Positions 40,923-50,900 of a stretch of DNA of 64,000 bases are shown piece by piece. The DNA lies in the NCBI RefSeq assembly GCF_900167535.1, contig NZ_FUYE01000007.1, forward strand, positions 186,001 to 250,000. Reading direction: 5' to 3'. The first letter of the stretch is position 1, and the number at the start of each line of letters is the position of its first letter. Below the pieces are notes generated by a model. The model made no database searches. It worked only from the letters and a program-made list of their open reading frames with translations, and was not told the origin of the DNA. The DNA is from Prosthecobacter debontii. Lineage in GTDB: Bacteria; Verrucomicrobiota; Verrucomicrobiia; Verrucomicrobiales; Verrucomicrobiaceae. Made by a program: the position numbers and the translations under genes.

Positions 40923-42806
40923 ATGTCTGAACATAAGACGTCAAACAACTGGTCGCTGGCCCTCGTCGCTCTCGGTGTCGTTTTCGGGGATATTGGAACC
41001 AGCCCGCTGTATGCTTTAAGAGAGTGTTTGGACCATGCGGGTTACGACCCCGCCGTGCATGGCGTGGAGATGGTTTATGGGCCGATCTCGCTGATGTTTT
41101 GGTCGCTCACCCTAATGGTGGCGGTGAAGTATCTGACGATCCTCAGTCATGCCACCGCTCAGGGAGAGGGCGGCATGTTTGCCCTGCTTTCGCTCCTGAG
41201 GTCGAAGAAGGATGCGCTTTCGAAAAAGAGCATGGGATTCGTCGTCCTGGTGGTGCTGTTCGGGGCCTCCCTTCTGTATGGCGATGGCATGATCACACCG
41301 GCCATCTCGGTGCTCTCTGCAGTGGAGGGGCTCAAGCAGCTCAATCCTAATCTTGTCACCTGGGTGGTGCCGATTGCGGTGACCATCCTCTTGGGGCTGT
41401 TCGTGGTGCAGAGGCATGGCACGGCGCGCATTGGCGTCGCTTTTGGGCCCATCATGGTGATCTGGTTTTTCGCCTTGGGCGGTCTAGGTTTGTTTCGCTT
41501 TCTAGAGCATCCAGAGGTGATCCAGTCTCTTTCTCCACATTGGGGGGTGATGTATCTCATCCACCACGGTTATCATGGTATCGTCATCATGGGGATGGTC
41601 CTGCTGGCTGTGACGGGTTGTGAGGCTCTGTATGCCGATATCGGCCACTTTGGTCGCAAGCCCCTTCAGCAGTCTTGGTTCCTGATGGTCTGGCCTGCAC
41701 TGACCTTGAACTACCTCGGCCAGGGAGCTCTGGTGGTGAATGACCCTGATGCCCTGGAGCATCCGTTCTTCCATCTGGTGCCGCCTGTGCTGCTGGTGCC
41801 GATGATCATCTTGGCCACAGCGGCCACCATCATCGCTTCCCAGGCGATGATCACCGGTGTCTTTTCCCTGACTCAGCAGGCGGTGCAATTGGGTTATCTA
41901 CCACGCCTGAGGATCATTCATACCAATCCAGACGTGCGAGGTCAGATCTACATGCCGCAGGTGAATTTCCTGCTCATGGTGGCCTGCATCGCTCTGGTGA
42001 TCGGATTCAAGACATCCAGCAATCTGGCCTCTGCTTACGGCCTTTCGGTCTCGATGGAGATGTTTCTCACCAGCGTGCTGTTTTATTTTGTGGCGCGGCG
42101 CATCTGGGACTGGGCTTTTTGGAAGGCTTTCCTCCCCGTGCTGGTCTTTGTGGTCATCGAGTTAGGTTATGTGGCGGGTAGTTTGGTAAAATTCATGCAG
42201 GGAGCTTGGTTCCCACTGGTGGTGGCAGCCGGTATCTGGGTGATTATGAAAACCTGGGTGGATGGTCGTGCCGTTCTCTTCCAGGCCATGCAGCGGGGTA
42301 AGCTGCCTGTGCAGCATCTGGTGGATGAGATTCAGAAAGATCGGATCATTCGGGTGCCCGGAACAGGGGTCTTCATGTCAGCCAGTGCGGACGCGCTGCC
42401 TCTGGCGCTGCTCCATCATTTGAAGCACAACAAAGCCCTCCATAAGCAAGTGGTGCTCCTGACCGTGCGCTTCGAAGACGTGCCGCACATTCGTGGAGAT
42501 GCCCGCTATCAAATCGAGGAGTACTGTGACGAGTTCTACCGTGTCGTGCTGTGTTATGGTTTCGCGGAGTCGCCCCAAGTCTTTGATGACCTCTGCCAAG
42601 CACTCAGCGGCAAGACCAAACTGAAGCGCAATGGCATCACCTTTTATCAGAGCCGTGAGATCTTGCTGACCAATGGACCTGGCAAGATGGCTCATTGGCG
42701 GAAGCGCTTGTTCGTCACTCTCAGCCGCTTGTCACGCCCGGCGACGGGTTACTTCGATCTGCCCCCTCGCCAAGTCTGTGAACTCGGCATCCAACTCGAG
42801 GTCTGA
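40923..42806 (+). CDS. kup: Kup-type potassium uptake protein
   Basis: From the ATG at 40923 the protein has 627 residues; a TTG at 40863 would add 20 residues of poor quality. It opens with the Kup signature ALVALGVVFGDIGTSPLYALRE, continues with GEGGMFALLSL, LYGDGMITPAISVLSAVEGL, SQAMITGVFSLTQQAVQLGYLPR and about twelve membrane helices, and ends with a soluble C-terminal domain of about 170 residues. Kup proteins import K+ coupled to protons, mainly under osmotic or acid stress. The 294 bases upstream hold the palindrome at 40635 but no riboswitch I can identify. Confidence 0.95.
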   Translation: MSEHKTSNNWSLALVALGVVFGDIGTSPLYALRECLDHAGYDPAVHGVEMVYGPISLMFWSLTLMVAVKYLTILSHATAQGEGGMFALLSLLRSKKDALSKKSMGFVVLVVLFGASLLYGDGMITPAISVLSAVEGLKQLNPNLVTWVVPIAVTILLGLFVVQRHGTARIGVAFGPIMVIWFFALGGLGLFRFLEHPEVIQSLSPHWGVMYLIHHGYHGIVIMGMVLLAVTGCEALYADIGHFGRKPLQQSWFLMVWPALTLNYLGQGALVVNDPDALEHPFFHLVPPVLLVPMIILATAATIIASQAMITGVFSLTQQAVQLGYLPRLRIIHTNPDVRGQIYMPQVNFLLMVACIALVIGFKTSSNLASAYGLSVSMEMFLTSVLFYFVARRIWDWAFWKAFLPVLVFVVIELGYVAGSLVKFMQGAWFPLVVAAGIWVIMKTWVDGRAVLFQAMQRGKLPVQHLVDEIQKDRIIRVPGTGVFMSASADALPLALLHHLKHNKALHKQVVLLTVRFEDVPHIRGDARYQIEEYCDEFYRVVLCYGFAESPQVFDDLCQALSGKTKLKRNGITFYQSREILLTNGPGKMAHWRKRLFVTLSRLSRPATGYFDLPPRQVCELGIQLEV

Positions 42807-42812
42807 GTTGCC

Positions 42813-43253
42813 ATGTCTGCTGAACCCGATCCTGAGCTGCTCGAGAAGCTAAGAAAAATCGAGCGGCTGCATGCTGGAGCGACCACGGCCGGAGAAAGGG
42901 CGGCGGCGGCGGATGCCCTGAAACGCATCACCCGGAAGCTTCACGAGATGCAGGCGAAAGAACCTGCCGTGGAGCATCGGTTCCGTCTGACGGACGACTG
43001 GTCAAAGAAGCTCTTCATTGCGCTCTTACGACGGTATTCGTTGAAGCCCTATCGCTATGCCCGGCAGCGTCGGCTGACAGTGATGGTGAGGGCACCGCGG
43101 AGCTTTGTGGATGAGACTTTGTGGCCAGAGTTTTTGGATCTCAGCGCGACTTTAAAAATTCACCTAGATGGTTTAACGGAACAAATCATCCGCCGGGGAA
43201 TTCATGAGGATGTTGCGGATGAAGAGGTCATTAGGGATGGGTGTCTTCTATGA
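42813..43253 (+). CDS. DUF2786-like conserved hypothetical protein
   Basis: The 146-residue soluble protein has an N-terminal helical pair (ELLEKLRKIERLHAGATTAG, ERAAAADALKRITRKLHEMQ) of the type found in DUF2786 proteins. The second domain (KKLFIALLRRYSLKPYRYAR and RLTVMVRAPRSFVDETLWPE) recurs in similar bacterial proteins but has no assigned role. It begins 6 bases after the kup stop, so it is probably in the same transcript. Confidence 0.65.
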   Translation: MSAEPDPELLEKLRKIERLHAGATTAGERAAAADALKRITRKLHEMQAKEPAVEHRFRLTDDWSKKLFIALLRRYSLKPYRYARQRRLTVMVRAPRSFVDETLWPEFLDLSATLKIHLDGLTEQIIRRGIHEDVADEEVIRDGCLL

Positions 43254-43351
43254 TGGATTTTCCGCCCTAAGGGCAGAAATTGATCATGAATGCGCTTTTG
43301 ACTTTCTGACAGGGAGTTTTAAAGCTTTCACTTGACCTCCCCCCGCAAGTC

Positions 43352-44488
43352 ATGCGTCAAAAAAACTCGGACCTCCGTCAGTTGCTGGCTTCCACCGTGC
43401 TTCAGGTGCGCAGTGGCAGGGCCACTTCGCGAACAACCTTAGCGCGTGCCTTGGGCATTTCGGCATCGACGATGGGGATCTATGTGGATCAATTGATCGC
43501 CACTGGGCATCTTCACGAGTCGGGTCTTGATCATGGTCTGATGGGGCGGCCGAAAAGGCGACTCAGCATTCGCAGTAATCCGGGGTGGTTTGCTGGCGTG
43601 GAGTTCAATGCGGATCGTCTTCAGCTCGTCGGCGTGGATTTTGCGGGGTTAGTTATTCACGCGGAAACGCTGCCTCTGCCAGAGAACATGGATGCCGCAG
43701 ATGCGAAGAATCATCTGATGGAGGTCTTGGCGCGCCTTTGCAGCCGACAATCCACTCCTTTGCTAGGCCTGGGTGTCGGTGCCCCTGGGCTGGTCAATAC
43801 CGAATCCGGCATCGCTCTCCGTTATAGCTTTATCAAGGGATGGGAAAACATCCCGTTGAAGAGCTTTCTCGAGGAAAAGTTGTCAGTTCCGGTCACGGTG
43901 GAAAGCAACCTGCGAGCCATCGCTTTGGCGGAAAAGTGGTTCGGCAGTCACCGTGAACTCAGTGACTATGTCGTGGTGGGGCCACGCAGCGGTTTTGGCA
44001 TTGCTTGTGTCCAGCGGGGCCGCTTGATTCAAGGCGCCCATTATGCGGCGGGTGAGATTGGGCTCTGGCCGTGGCCGCTCTCTGGAGACACACAGGCGAC
44101 AGAGATGCATCGGGTGCTCAGCGCTCCGATGACCTATCGCCGCCTCGCCGGTATTGCAGAGACTGCCCCTGTGCCGCAGGATCTCTACACGGCGATGCTG
44201 AGCATCAAGTCTGAGCGGCATCCGCAATGGGATGACGTCATTACGGACTTTGCCCGCGTCTTAGGCTGCGTGCAGCTTTTGCTGGACCCGAGGATTTGTT
44301 TCCTCCATGGACCACTGACGGCCTTGGGAGAGTCTTTCTGCAGTGCCATCATGGAAGCCTCGCGAGGCATCGCCCCCGCCTTGAAGGACATCCGGCTCAG
44401 CTTGGTCTGTTCTCAACTCGGTGACGATGCCGGTGCCCTGGGCGCGGCGAGTTTAGCCATGGAGCATTGGCTTCCGAAATATGTGTGA
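43352..44488 (+). CDS. ROK-family transcriptional regulator lacking the zinc motif
   Basis: The 378-residue protein begins with a helix-turn-helix region (residues 1-65, SRTTLARALGISASTMGIYVDQLIATG). The ROK kinase-like domain follows (GVGAPGLVNTESGI, VESNLRAIALAE, GPRSGFGIACVQRGRLIQGA). The ROK zinc signature, normally GEIGH followed by CxCGxxGC, is replaced by GEIGLWPWPLSGDTQ, with no Cys or His. It should bind DNA in response to a sugar or nucleotide ligand, but metal-dependent sugar phosphorylation is unlikely. Its targets are unknown; it may act on its own promoter. Confidence 0.87.
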   Translation: MRQKNSDLRQLLASTVLQVRSGRATSRTTLARALGISASTMGIYVDQLIATGHLHESGLDHGLMGRPKRRLSIRSNPGWFAGVEFNADRLQLVGVDFAGLVIHAETLPLPENMDAADAKNHLMEVLARLCSRQSTPLLGLGVGAPGLVNTESGIALRYSFIKGWENIPLKSFLEEKLSVPVTVESNLRAIALAEKWFGSHRELSDYVVVGPRSGFGIACVQRGRLIQGAHYAAGEIGLWPWPLSGDTQATEMHRVLSAPMTYRRLAGIAETAPVPQDLYTAMLSIKSERHPQWDDVITDFARVLGCVQLLLDPRICFLHGPLTALGESFCSAIMEASRGIAPALKDIRLSLVCSQLGDDAGALGAASLAMEHWLPKYV

Positions 44489-44502
44489 GGTACTCAGGAT
44501 GC

Positions 44503-46038
44503 TCAGCGGCCAAACAATCCACCGCTGATCCCTTCGAGCGCTTTCACACCTGTTTCCAGAGCCTTGCCTCCTGTCTCAGTGGCTCCTTTGATCACCTGAC
44601 CGGGAAGAGCACCGGCTTCTTGCCCCACCAGCGGAGACAGTAGAAGCTGACTGCCCTGCCCGACGATCTCTCCGGGCGCATTGAGAAGCGCCTGGCCCGC
44701 AGCGGCAGCTAAGCGTGCACTCAGGTCTTCACGTGGAGCCTGCATAGTGCCGGTGATCCGCAGAGGAGTCCATGACATGCCGACAGGACCCTTCGGATTG
44801 GTGGCGGTAAAGACATGCTGACTAGCCCCAGGCAGCCATTTCAGTGTCTCAGGCGTGACGCCTAACAAAAAGGTTCCATCGACTTGGTCGCCTTCGATAA
44901 CGAGGGTGCCTTCCAAGTGCATCAAGCCATTCGATTGTAAAACCACCCGCTCGAATTGACGTCTTGTTCCAGAGATTTTGACCTCTGCCGTAGCGATGTC
45001 TAAGATCAGTCTCTTGAACCGTTCTACCCTTGTATAAGCCGCTAATTGGTCCAGCACGGGCAACGCGGTTAGCACGGCTTCTTTGAGTTCTGCCTTCCCG
45101 GTGATCACGGGCAGAGCATTCGGTGAGCCGACGATCTTGAAGTCTCCGGCTAAGAAACCGCTGAGGCGGATTTTCCAGTCCTCGGTGAGGCATTCGCGCA
45201 GAGGGATGCCCACCACCTGCGTGGTGAGTTCCCAGCGCTTTTCATGCGGTTGGAAATGTCCTTGAGCGGTGACTTCACCTGCATCCAGCCACGTGAGTCG
45301 TGCCTCTTTCAGATGCAGATCTTCACGGCTGAGGCGCATGGAAGCCCGGTCCAGATTGAGTTTGATCGGCACGGTCTGAGCAGGCAAGCGCAGAGGTGTC
45401 TCCACGAGGCCACCCTCTGCGACCGCTTGCAGGGAGGTCTCCCCCTGCTGCCAGGGGGCGAGGCGCAGTTTCGCATCCCGGACATTCCAAGGCCCAGGAT
45501 GCAGCAGATTGAGCCGAGCCACTTTCACTCCGTCCACCTCCGCGCGGGTCGGCAGGTAGCTGCGCAGCCATTCAGGCATGGAACTGCCCTGGGCAATGGA
45601 TGGCGCTGCTACTGCTGAGGCAGCCGGAGTCGGAGTGGTCAAGACCGCTTCTCCAGGCAAACGCTCCAGCGTTAGATGATCCACGCTGGTGCCGACCGTG
45701 CGCCACTTACTCTGACGGAAGGCATTCCAATCCAAGGTCAAGTGCAGCCCGTCCAATTGCGCCTTCCAGCCATTTGTAGTTTGGACAGCCGCCTCCGCAG
45801 CCGTCACTTCATCGCCGGTCCATCTCAGAGGAGATAACTCCACCTCGCCTTGGAGTTGGGTGCCAAAAATCTGCTGCAATTGATTGCGGAACGCTTCCTC
45901 CTGGAGATATCCACGCACCCAGTTCATCACCAGCATGGGCATGAGGAGCAAAACCAGGAGGCCCACGACGACCACGCCGATGATGGCGAAAAGCCAGCGC
46001 GGACTGTGACTGGAACGACGTCGAGTGCGGGTGCTCAT
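44503..46038 (-). CDS. AsmA-like envelope protein (511 residues)
   Basis: From the ATG at 46038 the product is 511 residues (MSTRTRRRSSHSPRWLFAII); a start at 46152 would overlap the opposite gene and adds poor sequence. A basic N-terminus and one membrane helix (LFAIIGVVVVGLLVLLLMPM) are followed by beta-rich repeats: ELSPLRWTGDEVTAAEAAVQ, VDHLTLERLPGEAVL, VARLNLLHPGPWNVRDAKL. The C-terminus matches AsmA_2-type segments (FLLGVTPETLKWLPGA, PLRITGTMQAPREDL). It is probably an inner-membrane-anchored periplasmic protein handling lipids. It is divergent from the ABC transporter gene across 101 bases. Confidence 0.72.
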   Translation of the reverse strand: MSTRTRRRSSHSPRWLFAIIGVVVVGLLVLLLMPMLVMNWVRGYLQEEAFRNQLQQIFGTQLQGEVELSPLRWTGDEVTAAEAAVQTTNGWKAQLDGLHLTLDWNAFRQSKWRTVGTSVDHLTLERLPGEAVLTTPTPAASAVAAPSIAQGSSMPEWLRSYLPTRAEVDGVKVARLNLLHPGPWNVRDAKLRLAPWQQGETSLQAVAEGGLVETPLRLPAQTVPIKLNLDRASMRLSREDLHLKEARLTWLDAGEVTAQGHFQPHEKRWELTTQVVGIPLRECLTEDWKIRLSGFLAGDFKIVGSPNALPVITGKAELKEAVLTALPVLDQLAAYTRVERFKRLILDIATAEVKISGTRRQFERVVLQSNGLMHLEGTLVIEGDQVDGTFLLGVTPETLKWLPGASQHVFTATNPKGPVGMSWTPLRITGTMQAPREDLSARLAAAAGQALLNAPGEIVGQGSQLLLSPLVGQEAGALPGQVIKGATETGGKALETGVKALEGISGGLFGR

Positions 46039-46139
46039 GACGCCAGCATAACAGCAAAGACGAATGTAAACGCAAAAAAATGTGCAAGATGCCATGCTTT
46101 CACTTGCCATTTTCACCCGCTTTCCCGGTATAAGGAGAA

Positions 46140-47897
46140 ATGCTCGAAGCACTCAACATCGGTTTGGAAGTGGACGCCCCCCCGGCCTCAGAGCAGGAAA
46201 GCCTTCATCTACTCCGCGAAGTGAGCCTGAAAGTGCCGCAAGGCCATCTCATGGCCATCGTAGGTCCCTCAGGATGTGGCAAAAGCACGCTGCTCAAAGT
46301 TGTCGCGGGCATCTTGGAGCAGACAGCAGGCGATCTGAAGTGGGAGGACAAAGACCTCAAGGAAGAGGAAGATCTGCATCCGGGAGAGTTGGGTTACGTG
46401 CCACAGTTCAGCGTGGCGCATGATCTCCTCACCGTGGAGGAATGTGTGGCCAGCAGCATGGCACTACGCACACAATTGCCAGGCACTGACGACTTCGAGC
46501 CGCGGTTGGATCAAATCCTGGCCGTGACCGGTTTAACCGAGTTGGCAGACCGTCGTGTGAAGGTTCTTTCCGGCGGTCAAAAGCGGCGGCTTGGGCTGGC
46601 TTTGGAGTTGGTCACCAATCCTTGTCTGCTGCTTTGTGATGAAGTGACCAGTGGTCTCGATCCTAAATCGGAGCAGGAGATCACGGAACTCTTGCGTGTT
46701 TTGTCCCGAGAAAATCCTCGGCGCTTGGTGATCAACGTCACCCACAGTTTAGCGAGTCTTGAAGCCTTCGATAGTGTGCTGGTGATGTATCAAGGGCACC
46801 TCGTTTATCATGGTCCGCCACGGTTGCTGAATCACTACTTTACGGTGGAGCACCCAGAGGATGTTTATCGCCGACTCACCCAGCGAGAGGCCCAAGCCTG
46901 GCACGAGTCATGGCAGAAGAAGCGCAGCTACTACGAGGAGATGCTGCTGGAGAAGAAGGAGGATAGTCTGCCTGCAGACAAAGCGCCCGAATCGGAAGAG
47001 CCCGACAAAAAAGATGCCCCGCAGCTGGCTTCTGAGGAACTACCCGGGTTGTTCAGCCAAGTCTTCAGTCTCCTGCATCGTCGGTGGACGATCTTCCGCC
47101 GGGACCGAGGTCAGGTGTGGCTGCACCTCGCCATGCTTTTTGGTTTCCCCCTGCTGGTGGTGATCTTCGCTCTGGATGGTATCAAGCCCCTCCAACAGCT
47201 CAATCAGCGGCAGGATGCGGACATTATTTATGAGATGCAACGGCAGGCCCAGCACCAGCTCGATCAACTCAATGCAGGCAGCATCGTCAGTGGCTTGATC
47301 ATGCTGCAAGTCGTCCTCGTCACCCTCATGGCGAGTAACAATGCGGCCCGAGAGATTGCTGGAGAGCGATTGATCCTCGAGCGTGAAAAGCTCGGGGGAC
47401 TGAGCACGACCGCCTATGTGATGAGCAAGGTGCTTTTCCTCGGTGTATTCGTTCTGGCGCAGAGTCTTTGGATGGGGGTCTTCGTGGACATGGTCGTGGG
47501 GGGGCTGCCTGGGGATCTCATCATCAAGCTCGTCTTGCTCGTGCTCGCTTCCGCCGCCATGACCAGCATCTGCTTGGGCATCAGCGCACTCAGCCGCACC
47601 CCCGAAAAAGCCACCATCCTCAGCATCTACCTCGTCGGATTTCAGCTCCCGCTTTCAGGGGCTGTTCTCAGCCTGCCGAGTTGGCTGGAAGGCGCGGTGA
47701 ATCCTTTCATTGCCGCCTTTTGGTCCTGGTCGGGCAGCCTCCGCAGCATGAGCGACACTGCCTTTTATGAAGCCGTGAAGCAAGTGACCGACACTTCTTT
47801 GGTGTCTCCTGAGCTCGCGAGCTTTGTCCTGCTCGCCCACGTGATCATCGGGCTCTGCCTGACCTATGTGGGAAGCCGGAACAGTCAGTGGGAGTGA
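46140..47897 (+). CDS. ABCG-type transporter, ATPase and permease in one chain
   Basis: The 585-residue protein has an N-terminal ATPase (Walker A GPSGCGKST near residue 45, signature LSGGQKRRLGLALELV, Walker B CLLLCDEVTSGLD, switch NVTHS) and a C-terminal ABC-2 membrane domain of about six helices (residues 320-580). A charged linker, AQAWHESWQKKRSYYEEMLL and on to PDKKDAPQ, joins them. The order ATPase then permease is the eukaryotic ABCG/half-transporter arrangement. It would work as a dimer exporting a lipid or drug-like substrate. AAGGAG lies only two bases before the ATG, an unusually short spacing. The divergent AsmA-like gene may be functionally linked. Confidence 0.88.
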   Translation: MLEALNIGLEVDAPPASEQESLHLLREVSLKVPQGHLMAIVGPSGCGKSTLLKVVAGILEQTAGDLKWEDKDLKEEEDLHPGELGYVPQFSVAHDLLTVEECVASSMALRTQLPGTDDFEPRLDQILAVTGLTELADRRVKVLSGGQKRRLGLALELVTNPCLLLCDEVTSGLDPKSEQEITELLRVLSRENPRRLVINVTHSLASLEAFDSVLVMYQGHLVYHGPPRLLNHYFTVEHPEDVYRRLTQREAQAWHESWQKKRSYYEEMLLEKKEDSLPADKAPESEEPDKKDAPQLASEELPGLFSQVFSLLHRRWTIFRRDRGQVWLHLAMLFGFPLLVVIFALDGIKPLQQLNQRQDADIIYEMQRQAQHQLDQLNAGSIVSGLIMLQVVLVTLMASNNAAREIAGERLILEREKLGGLSTTAYVMSKVLFLGVFVLAQSLWMGVFVDMVVGGLPGDLIIKLVLLVLASAAMTSICLGISALSRTPEKATILSIYLVGFQLPLSGAVLSLPSWLEGAVNPFIAAFWSWSGSLRSMSDTAFYEAVKQVTDTSLVSPELASFVLLAHVIIGLCLTYVGSRNSQWE

Positions 47898-47911
47898 GGC
47901 TGTTTCATCCT

Positions 47912-47945
47912 GCCCTGGCTAACTCTTGAACGAAGAAGCCAGGGC
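47912..47945. terminator. Inverted repeat between convergent genes, likely bidirectional terminator
   Basis: GCCCTGGCT (47912-47920) and AGCCAGGGC (47937-47945) form a perfect 9-base stem with a 16-base loop, in the 66-base gap between the convergent transporter and cupredoxin-protein genes. There is no strong T-tract. Confidence 0.5.
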
Positions 47946-47963
47946 CGATGTATGTGGAGATCG

Positions 47964-50900
47964 TCATTCCACTTTCAGCACGCCATTCATCACCATCCAA
48001 TGGCCTGGGAAGGTGCACAGATAAGGGTAGTCACCTTTTTCTTGGGGGGCTTCGAAATGGATGGTGAAGCTTTGCTTCGGCTGGGTCATGTCGGTGTAAA
48101 CCAGGACATCATCCGACTCCGGAACGTAATGTTTGGCCAGGCCTTGAGGATCGGTGATCATGAGGTTCACCTTATCCCCAAGTTTTTGCAGTGAGCCAGG
48201 TTTGGCGAGCAACCAGTTGTGCGGCACCACATCTGGATTCTTGAAGGTCAGTGTGAGCTTCTCTCCGGCTTTGACGGTGAGTTGCTTCTGAACGAATTGC
48301 AGACCCAAAGCGGCTTCCACGATGATTTCGCGGCCGAGTTCACCTTTCGCCCAGCGGTTACCTGGTCCCTTTTGGGTCGAGCGTTGTTCATGAGTCAAAA
48401 TCATGCCTCCCGTGCGGATGAAAAGATCGTGGCTACGCTCTGTGGACACACCCACATGCAGGTGCAGGATGCTCGCTGGGACAATCTCTGGAATCTCCAC
48501 AAACAGGCTTCGGCCTTCATCCTGCAGCGTCACCTGACTGATGGCCAAGGGGTCGTGACCAGGAGTATCTGGATAACGCACGGAGTATTCGGGCGAGCCG
48601 TAGGCGGCACTGTATTTGTAGTTCCAGCATTGAGCGAAGTGGTGGGAGATCTTGCCCACATAATCCACATCCAGAGGCTGATCGAATCGCAAGAGAATGC
48701 CGTTTTTCCGAATCTCATGAGCGATGGGGACCGGCACTTTGCCTGTGGGGGTATAACGAACTCTTTGGAAACATCCATCGAGCGGTGTGTAGCAGCCCCA
48801 GCCCTGCATACCGGTTACGTAAAGTTGCCCGTCCTTCGGATGAAACCGTCCGGTTTGTGCACCCGAATCAAAGCTGCCGGCAATACGTAAAGCCGCGCCT
48901 CCAACTTGGGGATCCGTGGATCTTAGCACAAGGAAGGCGGAGCCTGCCCCAGGAGAGAAATGCACAAGATTGCCAGCGCCTTTCAGCTCGGCCCAAGGCC
49001 CTTGAGTGATGAAGCACTGACCGCCGGAAGAGTTATCTTCACCTCGTGGTAGGAAGACCAGCGGTTGCATCACCGGTTGTCCCTGATGGGGGCCATTGGC
49101 GCCAAAATGAGCTGGCGGACTAAGCGTGCGCATGGCTGGTGTGACCATGCAGATGGAGGAGGTTGGGGTCCAGTCTCCCTCCTGCACGCTGGTGGTGACA
49201 GTGCCATCGGGGGCCAAGCCAATTCCGTTAGGATTGCGGAAACCTGTCGCCAGAACTTGTGCCTGTCCCCCTTTTAGATGCAGGATGCCCTGATTGCCAG
49301 AGGCTGTATAAAAGCTCCCTTCACCATCGGCATCGAGGCCAGTGATGAAGTCATGGCCGCCAGGAGAGGTCTCTTGAGCATTGGTCACACATTCATAGAA
49401 GTCGGCTTCATCATCACCGTTCAGATCATGCAGGCAGGTGATCTGATCTCGTCCGAGCACATACAGCTTATCTTGAAGGATCTTCACGCCTAACGGCTGA
49501 TGCAGACCCGTCGCGAAACGCTTCCAGCGCACGTGCCGCAATGAATCATCCAATCCACGGACGAGCCATACTTCACCGGTCATGGTGCTGATGGCCGCAC
49601 TGCCATCGCTAAAAAAGTCGTGACCGCTGATGAAGAAGAGTGTGCCGTAGGGATTCTCAAATGGGATGGTGATGGTATCTGTCGCGAAGGGTTCGTCCTG
49701 GTCTCTCACGCCCTTTGTTTCTAACCATTGGGGCCATTGAGAGGGACCTCCCTGAGTCAGCGGAGCGAGATCTTCATCCTTCGAGTCCGGTGATGACACG
49801 AGGTGCTTTTTGCCATGCACGGAATAAGAGAAAATAACTTTTTGGCCATGCCGGTAAAAACCGTGATAACGGGCATCAGCGGGCTTTGTGCCTTCTTGCT
49901 TGGTTAACATTTGGCCCTCCATTTGACCGCCGCCCATGAATCCGTGACGAGCATCGCTGAGCTTCACAAACCCACCTGTCCAGACGAGCGGAAACGATAA
50001 GGTTTCAGGATCGAAAACCGCAGACTTATCATCGTAGCGGACACAAACACTTTTGTTGACCGTGAGGCCTGCGCCTTTGAAAACGGTGCTGAAGACAGAA
50101 CCGAGATCTGCGGCCGCGAAGCGACCGTCTTTCCAGGTGACTTGGTCATTCTGATTGCCCCAATGGCCTTGCTGCCCACCGTCCAGACCCGGGAACCCAG
50201 GCAGCAGCTCAGGTAGCGGCTTGCCCATGAATGCCAGGGCTTGTTTGCTGTAGTAGTCGAAGACACGATCCCGATTCACATAGTGCTGCCAATGAGCATG
50301 ATCAGCCTCACGCAGAGGTTTCCGCTCAGGATTAAAGGGGGCTGGATCAGGCACCGACACCGTGAGGGCGGAAAGGTCATCGAAATCCCAAAGAGCCAAG
50401 GTGTTATCCATGCGCTGACGAGGCAGCTCGCCTTTCCGAGGTTTCATGGGGCCGCGGGAGATGCGAAGATCATCGATGATGCCATCACAGCCGATTCCGC
50501 CTTCGACTAAACCACCGACGACAAGCTCTCCCGGCTGCGGCTCGCCTTTTAGAGGTACAGGAGCCTGTTCCAAGACGGATTTACCGTCCACATAGAGTTG
50601 AACCAACTCGGTATCGATGCTGACAACAAGGTTATGCCACTTGCCGTCGCAGATGTTAACCTTGCTTTTGAATTCGCCCCCACGGCCAGGGAGATAGACG
50701 CTGAAGACGCCACTGCCACGATAGCTGTAGAGCTCCCAATGATCCGAGGAAGATTTTGGATCACAGGCGACCAAAACGTTGAAGTCGGTGGAACTATCCA
50801 ACTTGACTCGGCACTCGATGCTGATGGGAAGTGTGCGATAAGCGTCTTTGTTTTCGAGCACCAATCGACCTTTCATCGCTTGGCCAAAGTCGGCGTTGAG

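Noticed and set aside
40677-40934. 85-residue reverse frame in the gap before kup
   Set aside because: No start context, no hydrophobic or motif pattern, and it runs into the kup start.
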